This document shows positions 32,159 through 43,597 of a stretch of DNA of 64,000 nucleotides, in pieces. Positions within the stretch are counted from its first letter, which is position 1; each line of letters begins with the position of its first letter. The stretch lies in contig MU839081.1 of assembly GCA_030685235.1 (NCBI GenBank), positions 186,001 to 250,000 on the forward strand, given 5' to 3'. The stretch is from Copromyces sp. CBS 386.78. Its lineage: Eukaryota > Ascomycota > Sordariomycetes > Sordariales > Sordariaceae. The translations under genes were made by a program, and so were the position numbers. The notes under the pieces were generated by a model. That model searched no databases. It was not told where the DNA came from and saw only the letters and a list, made by a program, of their open reading frames with translations.

Positions 32159-34401
32159 ATGCTCGACGAAAACTTGACTGAAAAGAGAGAGGATCCCCTC
32201 ACTGGGGAGAAGCAAGAGAACCCCATCACCGGCGAAACGGGTCCTGGTACAGGCCTTAGGGATCTCCTGCCTCTTCCCGCTGAAAATACCAATGATATTC
32301 TGCAGTCAAACAAGCCTTTCGACAAGTCGGCAGGCGGTCTCGAAGATGGTCACACGATAGGCCATGAGCTGGCCACCGAGGACCACAGGCTAAAGGGCGC
32401 CGCCCAGCTCGAGAGCGAAAAGGAGGTTCGCAATCTGGGCTGGAACGAACCCAAGCAGGAGATCGCTGCCCCTCTGGTCGGCGGTATCGACAATGAGGAG
32501 CTGTGGGTGCTCGTCCGCCGCTTCAACAAGGCAAGTAACCATTGCTAGCTAGTTAGTTAACCCCATCTAACACTTGGCACAGCAAATCATCCACACCAAG
32601 GCAGTCTACACTCCCGTGCCTGGTGGTCTGGACCTCAACACGGCCGAGGAGGAAGAATTCTCTCCCGACAAGATGCGCGCTAACATCGAGCGTCTCTACA
32701 CCTCCGTCGTTGTCAGCATCCTCGCCGCCGTCAAGCACGTTGCCCGTCTTCGGTCCTGGCGCGAGAAAGAGCGAACGGCTTGGTTTGCCGGAGTCTATTT
32801 CACTGCCTGGCTGTTTGACTTCGTCATGCCCCTCATCACCGGCGTGGTCATTGCGCTGATCCTTCATCCCCCTACACGCGAGCTGATGTTCCCGCCCGCA
32901 CCCGTCGCCCTTGTTGACACCAAGACTGGTGGTGTGCAAAAGCCTTGGGCTGGTACCCTCGGTAGCAAGGATAGTGCTACCGGTGCCCCTGAGAACCACA
33001 AGGGTGAAGCGGTTGAGCAGGAAGCTGATAACTTGGTCAACGGACTCGCTGAGCTTGCTGTAAGCAGTGCGGCTGGTAAACATCCTGCGGGAGATGGTGA
33101 GTCTTACGACACCTTGTTGTTCGTTCCACTCTGCCAACCAGATTGCTAACAAAGGAAACTACAGCCCAAGATAAGACCAAGAAGCCCATGGAGCTGGCCA
33201 TGTGGGCCAAGCTTCGACCTTTCATGCAGGTAGTCGGCAACATCAGTGATAACTATGAGCGTCTCGCCAAGTACGTACTCTAGTCTCTTGTCCTTGCTCA
33301 CCTGCACCAGCTATGACCGTTGAATATCTAACTAACCCATCGTCAAGCGCCCTCTCTCCCACCCCTCCCTTCCCAAAGGACACCCACCGACTGCGCCTCG
33401 CCATCCTCGTAATCCCCCTCTTCGGCCTGTCCCTCTTCGTGACCTCCTACATGTTCGTCAAGTCCCTCACCTTCGGTGTCGGCTTCGGCATGTTCGGTGA
33501 CCCCGTCATCCAGTCCGGCATGGAATACCTCAACCGCGTCGTGCCCGACTGGAAGAAACTTCTCGAGCTACGCAACACCATCCTCAAGGGCGTCCCCACC
33601 AACGCCCAGTTAACCCTCACCCTCCTGCGCATCGGCGAAGCCAACAAAGCTCCTCTCCCGCCTCCCCCCCGCATCGTCGAACAACCCGTCCAAGACCCTG
33701 CCCACCACCCGCCAACCCTCGACTCCGAAGCCCAGATGCGCGCCGAGGGCGCCGCTTACCCCCTCGAGGCTTCCGCTTCCGAACTCGACGAAGCAGCGCA
33801 CACTGATCCCAAGGACGGCCTGCGAAAAGCCGGCTTCGACGTCGACTCCGACTCCAAGAACAAACAGACTAAGAAATCCAACAAGGTTTTGGGCTGGGTC
33901 AAGGACGTCACGGCGGGTCTAGTCCACACCGGCGGCGCCACCGATCACGTCCGCGCCAAGCTGGGCTCGCACCACGCCAAGGATCGACTGGATGTCGTGC
34001 CACCCAAGCACGAAGTCCCCGTTTCGGGGCCAGTCAAATTCGATTGCCGCTTTGACGGCAAAAAGGGACACTGCTACGTCAGCACGGCAGCTACCATCCC
34101 CTCGGTAGCCTTTGCGGTGGGTAAAGACGAAGGTACGACAGTCATTGCGGGCAAGGAGAGAGAAGACATCAAGCCGATGTGGACGGTGGCGGTGGCGGAT
34201 ATTACTGAGCTGAAGAAGGTGGGCGGGTATGGATGGAAGGCCAAGATCGTGGTGGATTGGAGCATGGGGCGCGAAGTGAAGGATGGGTTGGAGATTGTCA
34301 CGACGGAGGGCAAGAGGTATAAGATTACGGCTGTGCCCTTGAGGGATGAGCTGTTTAATCGGTTGGTGGCCATGGGGGGGCAGAGGTGGGAGGCTTGGTA
34401 G
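32159..34401 (+). CDS. DUF3292-like fungal membrane protein
   Basis: Four exons (32159-32530, 32583-33096, 33165-33270, 33348-34401) encode 681 aa. The first intron has a GC donor (AAG|GCAAGT) with a CTAAC branch site and CAG acceptor; it is the only junction here that keeps frame. The other introns use GTGAGT and GTACGT. The N-terminus has LLPLPAENTNDIL and GGLEDGHTIGHEL motifs. A hydrophobic segment (WFAGVYFTAWLFDF...) lies at about residues 200-228, and a second pair (LAILVIPLFGLSLF... and FGVGFGMF) at about 345-380. The C-terminal about 130 residues are a soluble domain with alternating strands, compatible with a GRAM/PH-like membrane-binding fold. The overall plan resembles the fungal family DUF3292; that name is from memory of its pattern and has no known reaction. 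Likely an organelle or reticulon-type membrane protein. Confidence 0.75.
32531..32582 (+). other. GC-AG intron
   Basis: This 52-nt intron starts GCAAGT and ends GGCACAG. A GT donor 4 nt further (GTAACC) would shift the downstream frame, so the GC donor is required. The exon end AAG before GC gives the extended pairing usual for GC-AG introns. A CTAAC branch site lies at about 32567-32571. Confidence 0.85.
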
Positions 34402-34686
34402 ATGATTTCTATTTGTTTTTCTTCTTCGTCGCCTGTGTTGTTATTTTCCTTTTTTTCTTTTTTTTTCTGTGTTTACCTAGGTAATGATATTGAATCGTGA
34501 AGGAAGGAAAAGAAACTGAACTGTGAGAAAAGGATCAGGAAGACGGATTTTAGAGAGAGAGAGAGGTAGTTTTCTTTTTGTAACCACATGATGATGTTAG
34601 CAAGAAAGCATGCAAGCATTTCATATACTGATAAGTAACAATTCCGTCCACCATCAAACAACCAATGACATGGCAGCATTTCAGCT

Positions 34687-34759
34687 GCCCGGCTAGCTCA
34701 ATCGGTAGAGCGTGAGACTCTTAATCTCAAGGTTGTGGGTTCGACCCCCACGTCGGGCT
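34687..34759 (+). tRNA. tRNA-Lys (anticodon CUU)
   Basis: A complete 73-nt cloverleaf is present: acceptor GCCCGGC pairing GTCGGGC with one G-T pair, a D-arm TAGCTCAATCGGTAGAGC, an anticodon stem TGAGA/TCTCA with loop CTCTTAA (anticodon CTT), and a T-arm with GGTTCGA. The discriminator base is T and no CCA is encoded. There is no intron. The A and B boxes are canonical. The gene decodes AAG, the preferred Lys codon in this genome. Confidence 0.97.
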
Positions 34760-34795
34760 CAATTCCCGATGTTCCTCTTGTAGGACAACATCTTC

Positions 34796-34801
34796 TTTTT
34801 T
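34796..34801 (+). terminator. Probable RNA polymerase III terminator of tRNA-Lys
   Basis: A run of six T lies about 37 nt beyond the tRNA end and is the first T run of that length downstream, so it is the likely polymerase III stop. Confidence 0.55.
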
Positions 34802-35557
34802 GACGTTTTTTGGTTCCCTTCCGTTTTGATGATTTTACTTCTCCATCTCCATGTTGTTTTCCTCCCATGGGGCGGTTGGTGCTTGCATATGTGATGTGGG
34901 CTGCGACAAGTTTAGTCTAGGCGACATTTTTTCCTCCCGCCGTGACTCGAAAAAGTCACGATAATCACATCACGAGCGGACTAGACTAGTCTAGGCTCGA
35001 GCGCTAGCCTGCCTGACTCGGGCAGTAATGAATGGTGTAAACAAAAGCCCCTGAATACCTTAAGTACTTCGAGGTAGCTAGAGTAGAGGGAAAAAAAAAT
35101 TGATCGCTTGGGGGGGGGGGGGGTTTAACTGGCTACACTACTTAAGGTACCTTACGTACAAAAAGGCATATGTACCAAACCTCTATTATAATCTTTCGTG
35201 CTTACATAGTAGGTACATATACACGTCCCAAAATCCCAATTTCTTTAAAGAGTCCGTAGGTTACTAAATGCCAACCATCGAACATATTTTCTCTACGTTT
35301 CAGTACGCCTGCCTGCCCTCTCCTTGCGGGGGTTCAGTTTACCATGTCCACGCAGCATGTCCATGCTCAAGTCCAAATAAACCTTGGAATCTTTTGTTCC
35401 CCGTCCGGTAGGTACCTTCGAACTTCCAGCCCTGACCTATATCTATCTGTCTACCTCTTTACAATGCTTGATCCCCCGCACCACTCCAGCATCTCCAGTG
35501 GCTGATGAATCATGACCACATCGGGACTGTATCTCAACTAGACAAGTCAATTGACCA

Positions 35558-38389
35558 TCAGATCCTATCACCACCACTAGACCAACCCCCATCCCCTGTA
35601 GGCCAAACAGGTCTCAATCCCGCATCCACACACTCCCAATACTCGCGATTGACCGCGTACTTCACCGCCGTCTCGATATTATTACTATGGCAGAAGGCCG
35701 TGATGGCATTGATGTCTCTCGTCTTTTGGCTAGGCGTGCGTGAAACCATTTGTAGGGCGCTGGGAGAGTAGAATTTGGCTGTTGTTGCTGTTGGTAAAGA
35801 TGTGTAGCGGGTGGTGTTTGAAACGGTATTGGGGGTTATGCTGGGGAAGGTTGTGCTCCGGGGAATACCACCGGTGCCGGTGTTGGTGAGAGGGATGTTG
35901 GGGATGTTCGTTGAGTTGATGGTCAGGTTTGTGGTGCTGCTGTTACTGTGGTTGGTATGTTTGGTGTGGTGATTGTTGGAAGAGGTAGACGTAGAAGGGC
36001 GTTGAGTTTGACTCTGACCACCAGAGGGAATGCGAGCCTTAGATCGGGGCTGGCCTCGCGTAATCAGCTGGCGGAACCAAGAGGTTCGTCTTTGGTGTGT
36101 CTGGGAGACAGCCTTGCTACTGCAAGTCTCTCCCTCCCTAGCTCCATGGACCTTCGTTGGGTTCTGATCCCGACTATCCCGTAGCTCCCCAGGCTTGTCA
36201 TCGTAGCTTTTGCGCACATCATAACCCAACTCTTGCACCCTCTTCTCCACCTTGTAGACGTCGCTCATCAAGAGTCTCCTGCACCGCTTCGCGGGAATGA
36301 CATCCACGCCCAGCGATGACAAATACCGCTGAAACGACGATTCAGGGTCAGGGTCGCAGGAAGCCTCAGGGGAATGTTCGGCTTTGCTGCAGTAGCCACC
36401 GCCACCTTTGGCACCGTTCAAGTCGTGGAACAAACCTGAGGGCTGTTCGCCCGAGTCAACGACGTAAAGCGTCTCCAGACCGAGGACCTGGCGTAAATGC
36501 ACAGGGAGGTTGGCTCTCGCCCAGATGGTCGACTGGGCTCGTTGGCGGCCGATTTCGAGAACCTGAAGGGCGCAGGTCAAGGGGTCGATGAGGTAATAAG
36601 AGAGTCTGGCCTTGTCGGGGAGATTAGGATTGGTGGCTCGCCAGTGAGCGGTAACGTCACGGATCCAGTCCGATGTTGTGCGAGAGATTGTTAGTTTGAA
36701 TGGACGCTTGGTGGATGGCGCGGACTCGGTGGTTGAGGCCGAGGAAGCTCGGGAGAAGACGGTAGAGGTAGTGGTAGCCAGGGTCTCAAGACTGGACTCC
36801 GAAGGGGAAGTGGAAAACGTTGGAAAAGGAGTAGTCGATGATGTCGACGAGGATGATGATGCGGAAGAGGATGCCAGACTACCACGTCTAAGCTCTCCCG
36901 GTTTTTGAACGATGTAGAGTTTGGGTGCTTCTACTCCCTGTGATTGACACAGCTTGCTGACAACATGGACATCGCGGTCCCATGTCTCTGCGGACGGCGC
37001 CGAGAAGAAAATAACGGAAGTAACGCGAGTAACCGAAGACTCAACGCCTTTCTTTGAACTTGTGCTGCTGGTAGGGCTGACAGGAACATATGCCACGGTC
37101 CGCTCTCTATGCTTGACCGGGATGTACTGGCCCTGGACAGTGTCGGGAGTCGGAGGAGTGGTAGATGTTGGTGAATCCGTACGACTATCTTTTTTCACTT
37201 CTTCTTTCTTCTTCTCGAACTCCGGTTGCTTCCCTGACGCATTGTCGTCATCGCCGTTGCTTTCCTCGTCAATCTTATCCTCCGGGTAAAAGCAAAGACT
37301 CTCGACGACCTTCATCTCGTCAAATGGGCAACTCAGCCTGTTCCTCAAGCTCAGGCGCGGCTTCTGCAAATGTCCCTGGGCTTGGTTCTGCCTTAGGTTC
37401 AGGTCCGGCTTCTTTTGCTGGTCCTTCTCCTGTGCCTCTTCCCCCTCCTGCTTCTTCTCCTCCTTCTCCTTCACATTCTTCTCCCCCCTTTTCTCCTCTT
37501 TTTTCCTCTCAACCACCTCCCTCCCCCTCCACATCTTCTCCACATCCTCTGAACTGACCACCCTCTCCGCCTCAAACCCCAGCATCCTCGCCATCTCCCT
37601 GCACCTTGCCTCGTCGTCACCGATCACCAAGGTCCCTGTCACCTCTTTCTTCCCCATGCTACTACCCTCTTGACCACCTTCACCACTACCTTTCCTGTCT
37701 TGCCCAACTTTTGCGGATTGTTGTTGACCCTGAGCAGCCACATTCCTCAGCAAAGTCCACCTCCCGACAACCTTCTCGCTACAAATCGGCACCTTCAACC
37801 CCAACACTCTGGTAAGGGTATTCGCCACTTCCTCTTCCGACGTGAACTCATTGTCGAATCCATCGTCTCCATATCCCAGACCTGATCCCGATGACTCAGA
37901 AGAAGAAGGTTCCCAAACAATAACAAACGGTATACCAACGGCCTGCAACCTAGCGATCGTCTCGCCTGCTGACGGCCGGGGAAGGAGGGGATATAGCAGC
38001 TTGACTTGGTGCTGTCTAAGTGGATCTGGATGGTAGTTTGACTTGCCAGTGGACTTTGTTGAATTGATGTTGATGTTCTGATTCGAGGTAGAATCCGATC
38101 CGGAGCTCGTATACCCCGAGATGGAGCCGCTGCCGCTGCCAGTATTGGTACTGCTGCTGCTGGAGGTGCTGGTACTAGACGTACTGGTGCTGGTCCTGGG
38201 ACGGTAGACGAGGGTTGAGACGTGGAAGATGAAGCCTGTTGTTGTCTGTGCTTGTTTCTGTTTTGAGGCCTGCGTCTGGGGTCGTGTTTGGTGTCGTGAG
38301 GTAGGGATAGAGAGAGGTTTGTTGGTGCTCGTGGGAGAGGTGTGATTGTCGACGCCAGAAATCGTGAGGGTGGGGACTGGGCCGCCCAT
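35558..38389 (-). CDS. Low-complexity protein with degenerate HAD/CECR5-like core
   Basis: A single exon encodes 943 aa. Most of the protein is disordered Ser/Thr, Gly and Glu/Lys-rich sequence. Blocks of ordered sequence remain: GFIFHVSTLVYRP (53-64), PSAGETIARLQAVGIPFVIVWE (about 139-160), TLTRVLGLKVPICSEKVVG (about 191-209), and later TLVIGDDEARCREMARMLGF and VIFFSAPSAETWDRDV. In order and spacing these recall the CECR5/TIGR01456 branch of HAD phosphatases. The motif I aspartates (DxD) are replaced by His-Val-Ser, so it would lack phosphatase chemistry. The C-terminal about 40 residues (INAITAFCHSNN...EYWECVDAGLRPVWP) are ordered and not assigned. The relationship is inference. It may act as a scaffold or be a lineage-specific protein under relaxed constraint. 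Confidence 0.6.
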   Translation of the reverse strand: MGGPVPTLTISGVDNHTSPTSTNKPLSIPTSRHQTRPQTQASKQKQAQTTTGFIFHVSTLVYRPRTSTSTSSTSTSSSSSTNTGSGSGSISGYTSSGSDSTSNQNININSTKSTGKSNYHPDPLRQHQVKLLYPLLPRPSAGETIARLQAVGIPFVIVWEPSSSESSGSGLGYGDDGFDNEFTSEEEVANTLTRVLGLKVPICSEKVVGRWTLLRNVAAQGQQQSAKVGQDRKGSGEGGQEGSSMGKKEVTGTLVIGDDEARCREMARMLGFEAERVVSSEDVEKMWRGREVVERKKEEKRGEKNVKEKEEKKQEGEEAQEKDQQKKPDLNLRQNQAQGHLQKPRLSLRNRLSCPFDEMKVVESLCFYPEDKIDEESNGDDDNASGKQPEFEKKKEEVKKDSRTDSPTSTTPPTPDTVQGQYIPVKHRERTVAYVPVSPTSSTSSKKGVESSVTRVTSVIFFSAPSAETWDRDVHVVSKLCQSQGVEAPKLYIVQKPGELRRGSLASSSASSSSSTSSTTPFPTFSTSPSESSLETLATTTSTVFSRASSASTTESAPSTKRPFKLTISRTTSDWIRDVTAHWRATNPNLPDKARLSYYLIDPLTCALQVLEIGRQRAQSTIWARANLPVHLRQVLGLETLYVVDSGEQPSGLFHDLNGAKGGGGYCSKAEHSPEASCDPDPESSFQRYLSSLGVDVIPAKRCRRLLMSDVYKVEKRVQELGYDVRKSYDDKPGELRDSRDQNPTKVHGAREGETCSSKAVSQTHQRRTSWFRQLITRGQPRSKARIPSGGQSQTQRPSTSTSSNNHHTKHTNHSNSSTTNLTINSTNIPNIPLTNTGTGGIPRSTTFPSITPNTVSNTTRYTSLPTATTAKFYSPSALQMVSRTPSQKTRDINAITAFCHSNNIETAVKYAVNREYWECVDAGLRPVWPTGDGGWSSGGDRI

Positions 38390-39179
38390 GGTAATGACCT
38401 GAGTTGTGGTCGCGGACCTGCCGCCTACCTATATCGCCTGTCGCCTCCCGCCTTCTGTCGCCTCCTGCGAGCCTGGGCCCGTAGCCCCGTGGAGTTGGTG
38501 GTGAGGGAGGTTGATGTGGTCGATTTGGAGGGTTTAAGACTGACGGGCGACGACCTGAGGCGACCTGCGATGGTGCGAGTTTCCTGCTTTCGCACTGATG
38601 GGAAAAGGTGATGACTTGGAGTCGCGATGCCGAGGAAGTATAAGTAATCGCTTGTTGATCAGCGTCGCGATATTATCATGGAACAACTGAAGACCCGGAT
38701 TGCTCAGGGCCGCAATATTAGCGACGAACAATTGAAGACCCAGAATTGCGGAATGACGAGGACGGAGGAGTCGAGTAGTGCAGGTTAGTTTGGAGTCTGT
38801 CTCTCCAATCCCCAGTGTGGGAAAAATAAAAAAGGCTGAAACCTGCAACAGTCCTGACCGTCCACACACTGCTCAGGCACCACCCATGGTAACTTCCCAG
38901 TTGGAACAGTGCGTCATGTCGTTCACTCCGAGTGGAAACGAAACTCGCAGCGGTCGGGGACGAGACGAGACGAAGTATTTCCGATGAAAAAGACGGGACG
39001 AACAGAATACACAACCAGATTGCTAAAACTTGACTTGCTGCGACCAGGCCGGGGCTGACGAAAAATAAACATGAAACTTCCACATTCCAGTAACAAACCT
39101 ATACCAGGGTGTATTCGCAAACAACAAAAATGATTACATACCTATCATACACTGCTACACTTGATAATCAAACCAAACT
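38390..39179. other. Intergenic region between two minus-strand genes
   Basis: This holds the promoter/leader of the gene starting at 38389 and the 3' flank of the aminopeptidase gene. Short direct repeats of a gatcgcgatatta-like sequence occur near 38660-38720. No gene is seen. Confidence 0.55.
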
Positions 39180-42100
39180 TTAGTACCCATTAGCCTTCAA
39201 CCAGCTCTTAACACCCTCGGCATCCCTAAGCTTGTACGACGCCCGTCCCCTAATCTTATCCTTGACCTGCTCCAACGTCCTGTCGAAGCCCTTGGTGCTG
39301 ACCTTGCTGAAGAAGTCCTCAATCTCCTTGAGCGTCTCGAGATCCGCAAACTTGGGCAAGCTGACGTTGACCATGCGGTCGACAAGGATGGGGTTACCGC
39401 CGAGCTTGGCGTTGAACTTGTCCCAGTTGTCGCGGAGGTAAGCCCAGAGAAGAGGGCGAGCGGTGCGGTTACCGGCCAAGTTGCCAGACAGAATGTGCAT
39501 GTCGGCGCCGGGGACCGAGTCTCTGGGGTGAGCGGGGGGTGCAGCGTCAAAGAGGAAGGGAAGGAGGACGTCCTTGACGAGGGCCTCATCGGTGACCTGG
39601 CCGAGGGCCTGAAGGCAGACCTCCTTGCCGTCGATGGCGGGAGTGGTGAACCACTCGTGCTTGATAGCGGCAACGGCCTTGGCAGCATCCTTCTTGATGG
39701 CAGCACGGTAGACGGGAAGACGGAGATCAGCAGGGATGGGAGCACCGGTAGGGTTGGCGCGCCAGTCGTTCCAGCGCTTGAAAGCCTCATCAATCACCTC
39801 CTCGTGCGAGTTGGCGACGGCAGTGAGGAGAAGACGCTTGCGAAGGAGAGGAATGTTGTAGTTCTCACCCTGCTTAGGTTCCCAACCGACCTCCTTGAGA
39901 GCCTTGTCAACAAGCTCCAGAGTGAACTTCTCGAGACCCTTCTTGATCTCCTCATCATCGCCAAAGATGGACTTGAGAGTGTTGACCGAGTCCAAAGCCT
40001 GGCTAAGAACACGGTAGTGGGTCTCGTTCTTCAGACCCTGGACGAAAGACAGCAGAGCGGCAGTAGTGGAGTTGCCAGAAAACGCAAGATCGGCCGCGGA
40101 ACCAGTGATGAAGATCTTGTCCTCGGTAGTAAGATGAGCGAGCTGAGTGCCCAGAGTCTTGAGGCGAGACTCGGGGTAGTTGACGCGGTAGAAGCCAGTG
40201 GCGTTGGCATTGAGCTGGTAAAAATCTTGGCTGACGCCGTCGATGGTGGTCTCCTTGGTCTGGAAAGACAGGGGCTCAATATCCTGGGAGCCAACCTTGC
40301 CCTTGAGGGACAGGGGAATCCACCAGGTGGTCTTGTCATCCTCAGGCTTGACATCGCCGGTAGAGAGGAAGCGGGCCTGCTTAACCGAAAGAGTCTGATC
40401 CTGACCCTCGGTAACGCTGACAACAGGGAAACCAAGCTCCTCGATCCAGGGGCGCATAATGGTGTTGACATCGACACCAGAAGCCTCGCTCAAGGCGTTC
40501 CAGAGAGCCTCAGTTTTGGCATTGCCGTAAGCGTGACGCTGAAGGTAGAGGGCAATACCTTTGAGGAAAGTCTTGATACCAAGGTGGGAGGCCAACATGC
40601 GAATCATGGAGCAGCCCTTGAGGTAGCTGATCTTGTCGAAAATCTGGTTCACATCGAGAGCGTCGCGAACCTCGACCTGAATGGGGTGCGAGGCGCGGAC
40701 AGAGTCGAGGAGGAAAGCCTGGTCCATGCCCTCGTTGATGAACTGCGGCCACACCTCCCAGTCAGGGTGGAGGTGATCGGTCGCAAGCCAACCAGCCCAG
40801 GTAGCGAAACCCTCGTTAAGCCAGAGCTCATCCCACCAGTCCATGGTAACAAGGTTACCGAACCACTGGTGAGCAAGCTCGTGGGCAACAACGTAAGCAA
40901 TACGGTTGCGGAACCTAGCCTCGGAAAGCTTCTCGTCGAACAGAATAGCAGTCATGCGGTAGGTGACGAGACCCCAGTTCTCCATGGCGCCGTGGGTGAA
41001 CTCATGGACAGCCAAGATATCGCTCTTGGGAAGAGGGTAGTCGATCTCGAACTGCTCCGAGAAGTAGTCGATGATCTTGGGGGCGTGCTCAAGAGCCCAC
41101 CTGCCCTGCTCCTTGAGGCCGCGGGTGGTGTAGACACGGACGGGGAGCTTCTTGCCATTGTACTCGCGGTCGGTAAAGGCCTCGACGTACTCAAAGTCAC
41201 CCACAGCCCAGGCAAGGAGGTAGGTGCTCATGACAGGGCTGCGCTCGAAAGAGACAATCTTCTTGTTGGGGCCGGCGGGCTTGGTCTCCTTGACGGGCAT
41301 GTTGGAGAGGGCGACCTGGTCCTCGGGGATCTCAATGGCAAAATCGAAGGTGGCCTTGAGGTTGGGCTCGTCGAAGCAGGGGAAGGCGCGGCGAGCATCA
41401 CACGACTCGAACTGGGTGCTGAGCATGTAGTGGAACTCGTCGTCGCGGGGGACGCTGGCAGCGGCAGGAGCAGCGGGCTTGTACTGGGAGCGGTAGAAAC
41501 CGGCCATGTCGTGGTTGAGCTCACCGGTGAACTCGAGGGTCAAGGAGACATTGTCGGCAACGGGGAGGTCCTCGGCGAAGGAGATGGTGGAGCGCTGGGC
41601 CTTGGTGTCCTCGGCGAACTGGGTCGACTCCCATGATTGCTGGCCGGCCGTCCACTTGGCGTTGAGGAGCTTGATTTCGAGGGTGTTGAGGACAATGTCC
41701 TTGGTGGGCTTGACGAGGTTACCGTCGATCCTGGATGGTGTCGCAAGTCAGATGGCGCCTGGGAAAACAGACCCCGGGAAGGTGGAAAGCTAAAGCGTAC
41801 CTTACGGTGCCCTTGTAGGACCACGAGGCGAAGTCGAGACCACGGATCTCGAGATCATAGTGGGTGGGCTTGAAGTTGTCGGGGAGGATGTCGCGGTCCG
41901 TCATGTTTTCTCGGCGTTTGGCTCTGGCGTGGGCAGAGCAGTAGCGGGATCCAAGAACAAGAAACGGGGGAGGAACAGCCAAAGTCTGAAGTCTGGGGCG
42001 ATGGCGAGAAGTAGTTGTTGATCTTGTAGACGACGGGGTGGAGTGGAACCAGGAGACAGAAGATGGACGAATGATGAAAGAAGCCAGTGTTGTAGGCGAG

Positions 42101-42279
42101 GACGAGGACGAGGACGCTAGCAACGGGCGGGAAGCTGCAGTGCGGGTAATCGCTTGGATAATGTGATGAGTGCGGGGTGACTTTGGTGTTGTTGTCGTTG
42201 TTGTTGATAAAGTCCTCGTCCTCGTCCACCTCCCAATGGCAACTGCATTGGTCTTTGTTCTGACCGCCGCCAAATACAT
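39180..42279 (-). CDS. M1 zinc aminopeptidase (puromycin-sensitive/Aap1-Ape2 type), with optional mitochondrial presequence
   Basis: Exons 42279-41801 and 41730-39180 are joined by a GTACGC...TCCAG intron with a CTGAC branch site. From the second ATG (41904, MTDRDILPDNF) the product is 884 aa, the normal family length. From ATG 42279 it is 1009 aa, adding 125 residues rich in Arg, Ser and Thr with almost no acidic residue, as in a mitochondrial targeting sequence. Catalytic motifs in the 884-aa numbering are GAMEN (282-286, binds the substrate amino end), HELAH (318-322) and Glu341 in NEGFA, giving the zinc site. The C-terminal ERAP1-like helical domain is complete. The enzyme removes N-terminal residues from peptides in the late stage of protein turnover. 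High codon bias suggests strong expression. The start of the short form resembles yeast Aap1/Ape2. Confidence 0.95.
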
Positions 42280-43597
42280 GTTGAACCCCAATATCCAATT
42301 CCTTATCAGATGATCACAAACAGACACTCTGAAGCAAAAGCTCAGTAAGGTATGCTTCCAATTGCTGTATCCAACAGGGGCACGAGTCTCGAAGCTCAAC
42401 CCTGGAAAGACTTTCAAGCTCTGTGTCCACCAAACCTATCTCATATAACAAGTGGAACCCCACTGCAAATGCAGAGAGTCAATTGGATGACAGAGTGGGA
42501 TCAGACCGTGTGACAGTACGGTATGTAAAGGTAAATGGAAAGCTGCTGTCAAATGTGCGGCTTGCGTCGGGATGCACCGAAAGGACCTAATGCTGGTGGA
42601 GGCTTTTTTCCAGTGCTCACGATGCCTGCCCGTTAGGTTGCTGGAAGCCGCTGATAATGAGGAAGAAATGGAGTAATGAAAAATAACAACCTGCAAAAGA
42701 GAAAAAGTCAAAAGGCAACTGCCAATTCCGGAATCTCAAGCTTCGGGAAACATGACAAGAAGGGAAGGCGGGGAGACTGAATCCCGCAGTTTGAGCTTCC
42801 TTCCCCTGCTTCCCCTCCTCACGCGTGGAAGGTGGGGTCCGTTCAGACTTCAGACTTTGACGGGGTCCCGCTTTTAGCGCATAAGGTGGGGTCCGTCAGC
42901 TTGAGCCGCGGATCTACAACTAGAATGCCGTTCGAGGGAAGTTGAAGCGATTTGGAGTGTCATAATATTATTTTCTGTCTCGGTTCACGCCTTGTTAAAA
43001 TCATAAAACAATGGAATTCGTCTCTTTGGTGAAAAACAACAAAGGTCGAGGTAAGCCCGATGAGCGAATTGAACATTGACTTTCAATTATGGGGACTGGA
43101 ACATATTAGCCCGACATCCCCCATTGAAGAATGCCTATGGTTTGTATACATGGTTCTTTCCATCTCAGTCCTGTTGATAGCAGATTTAGCCCATATAAAA
43201 CCAGATCCCCATCTGACGATATCAAGCCGACTTAGCGAGAGACCGAATGAACCTTGGCCACGATCCATCCTACCGTACCGTATATCTGTTATAGATGATC
43301 CCTAGTTTGTCTCCCTCCGCTCATACCCGGGCATATCAAGCTCACTGGCTACCCTCATACCTAGTATTCATGGTTCGAACCCGTAACCCCAACGTCAATG
43401 TACGTTAGACTTGAACACAAGAGAGACAAGATAAAAGATAAAACCAGGCGGAAAGGGCAAAACCCATCGATGGCAGAACTGCAGGAGCAATACACACAGA
43501 CCCGAGGCGCTCTCATGAACTTACCTGCCTGCTCTGCTTCCCTCACTCTCCAGAACACATGGTTTCTCACTCTCAGGGAGGGAAAGAGTTTTCCCTC
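42280..43597. other. Intergenic region
   Basis: The 1.3-kb stretch holds the aminopeptidase promoter and the 3' flank of the next gene. A near-repeat of gtggggtccgt occurs at about 42833 and 42886. Short open frames on both strands lack support. Confidence 0.55.

Larger units (their letters stand above)
34402..35557. other. Intergenic region carrying a tRNA gene
   Basis: Outside the tRNA at 34687-34759 this stretch holds T-rich 3' flanking sequence, an AG-repeat (about 34554-34565), a poly(G) run (about 35110-35123), and several aggtacc/taaggtacc palindrome-like pieces (about 35050-35160). No protein gene is supported. Confidence 0.6.

Noticed and set aside
39495..41636. A 713-codon open frame on the plus strand opposite the aminopeptidase.
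   Set aside because: It is a shadow of a highly biased gene: stop codons are rare on the opposite strand when third positions are C/G. It has Leu/Val/Gly-rich monotony and no domain, while the minus strand has complete M1 peptidase motifs.
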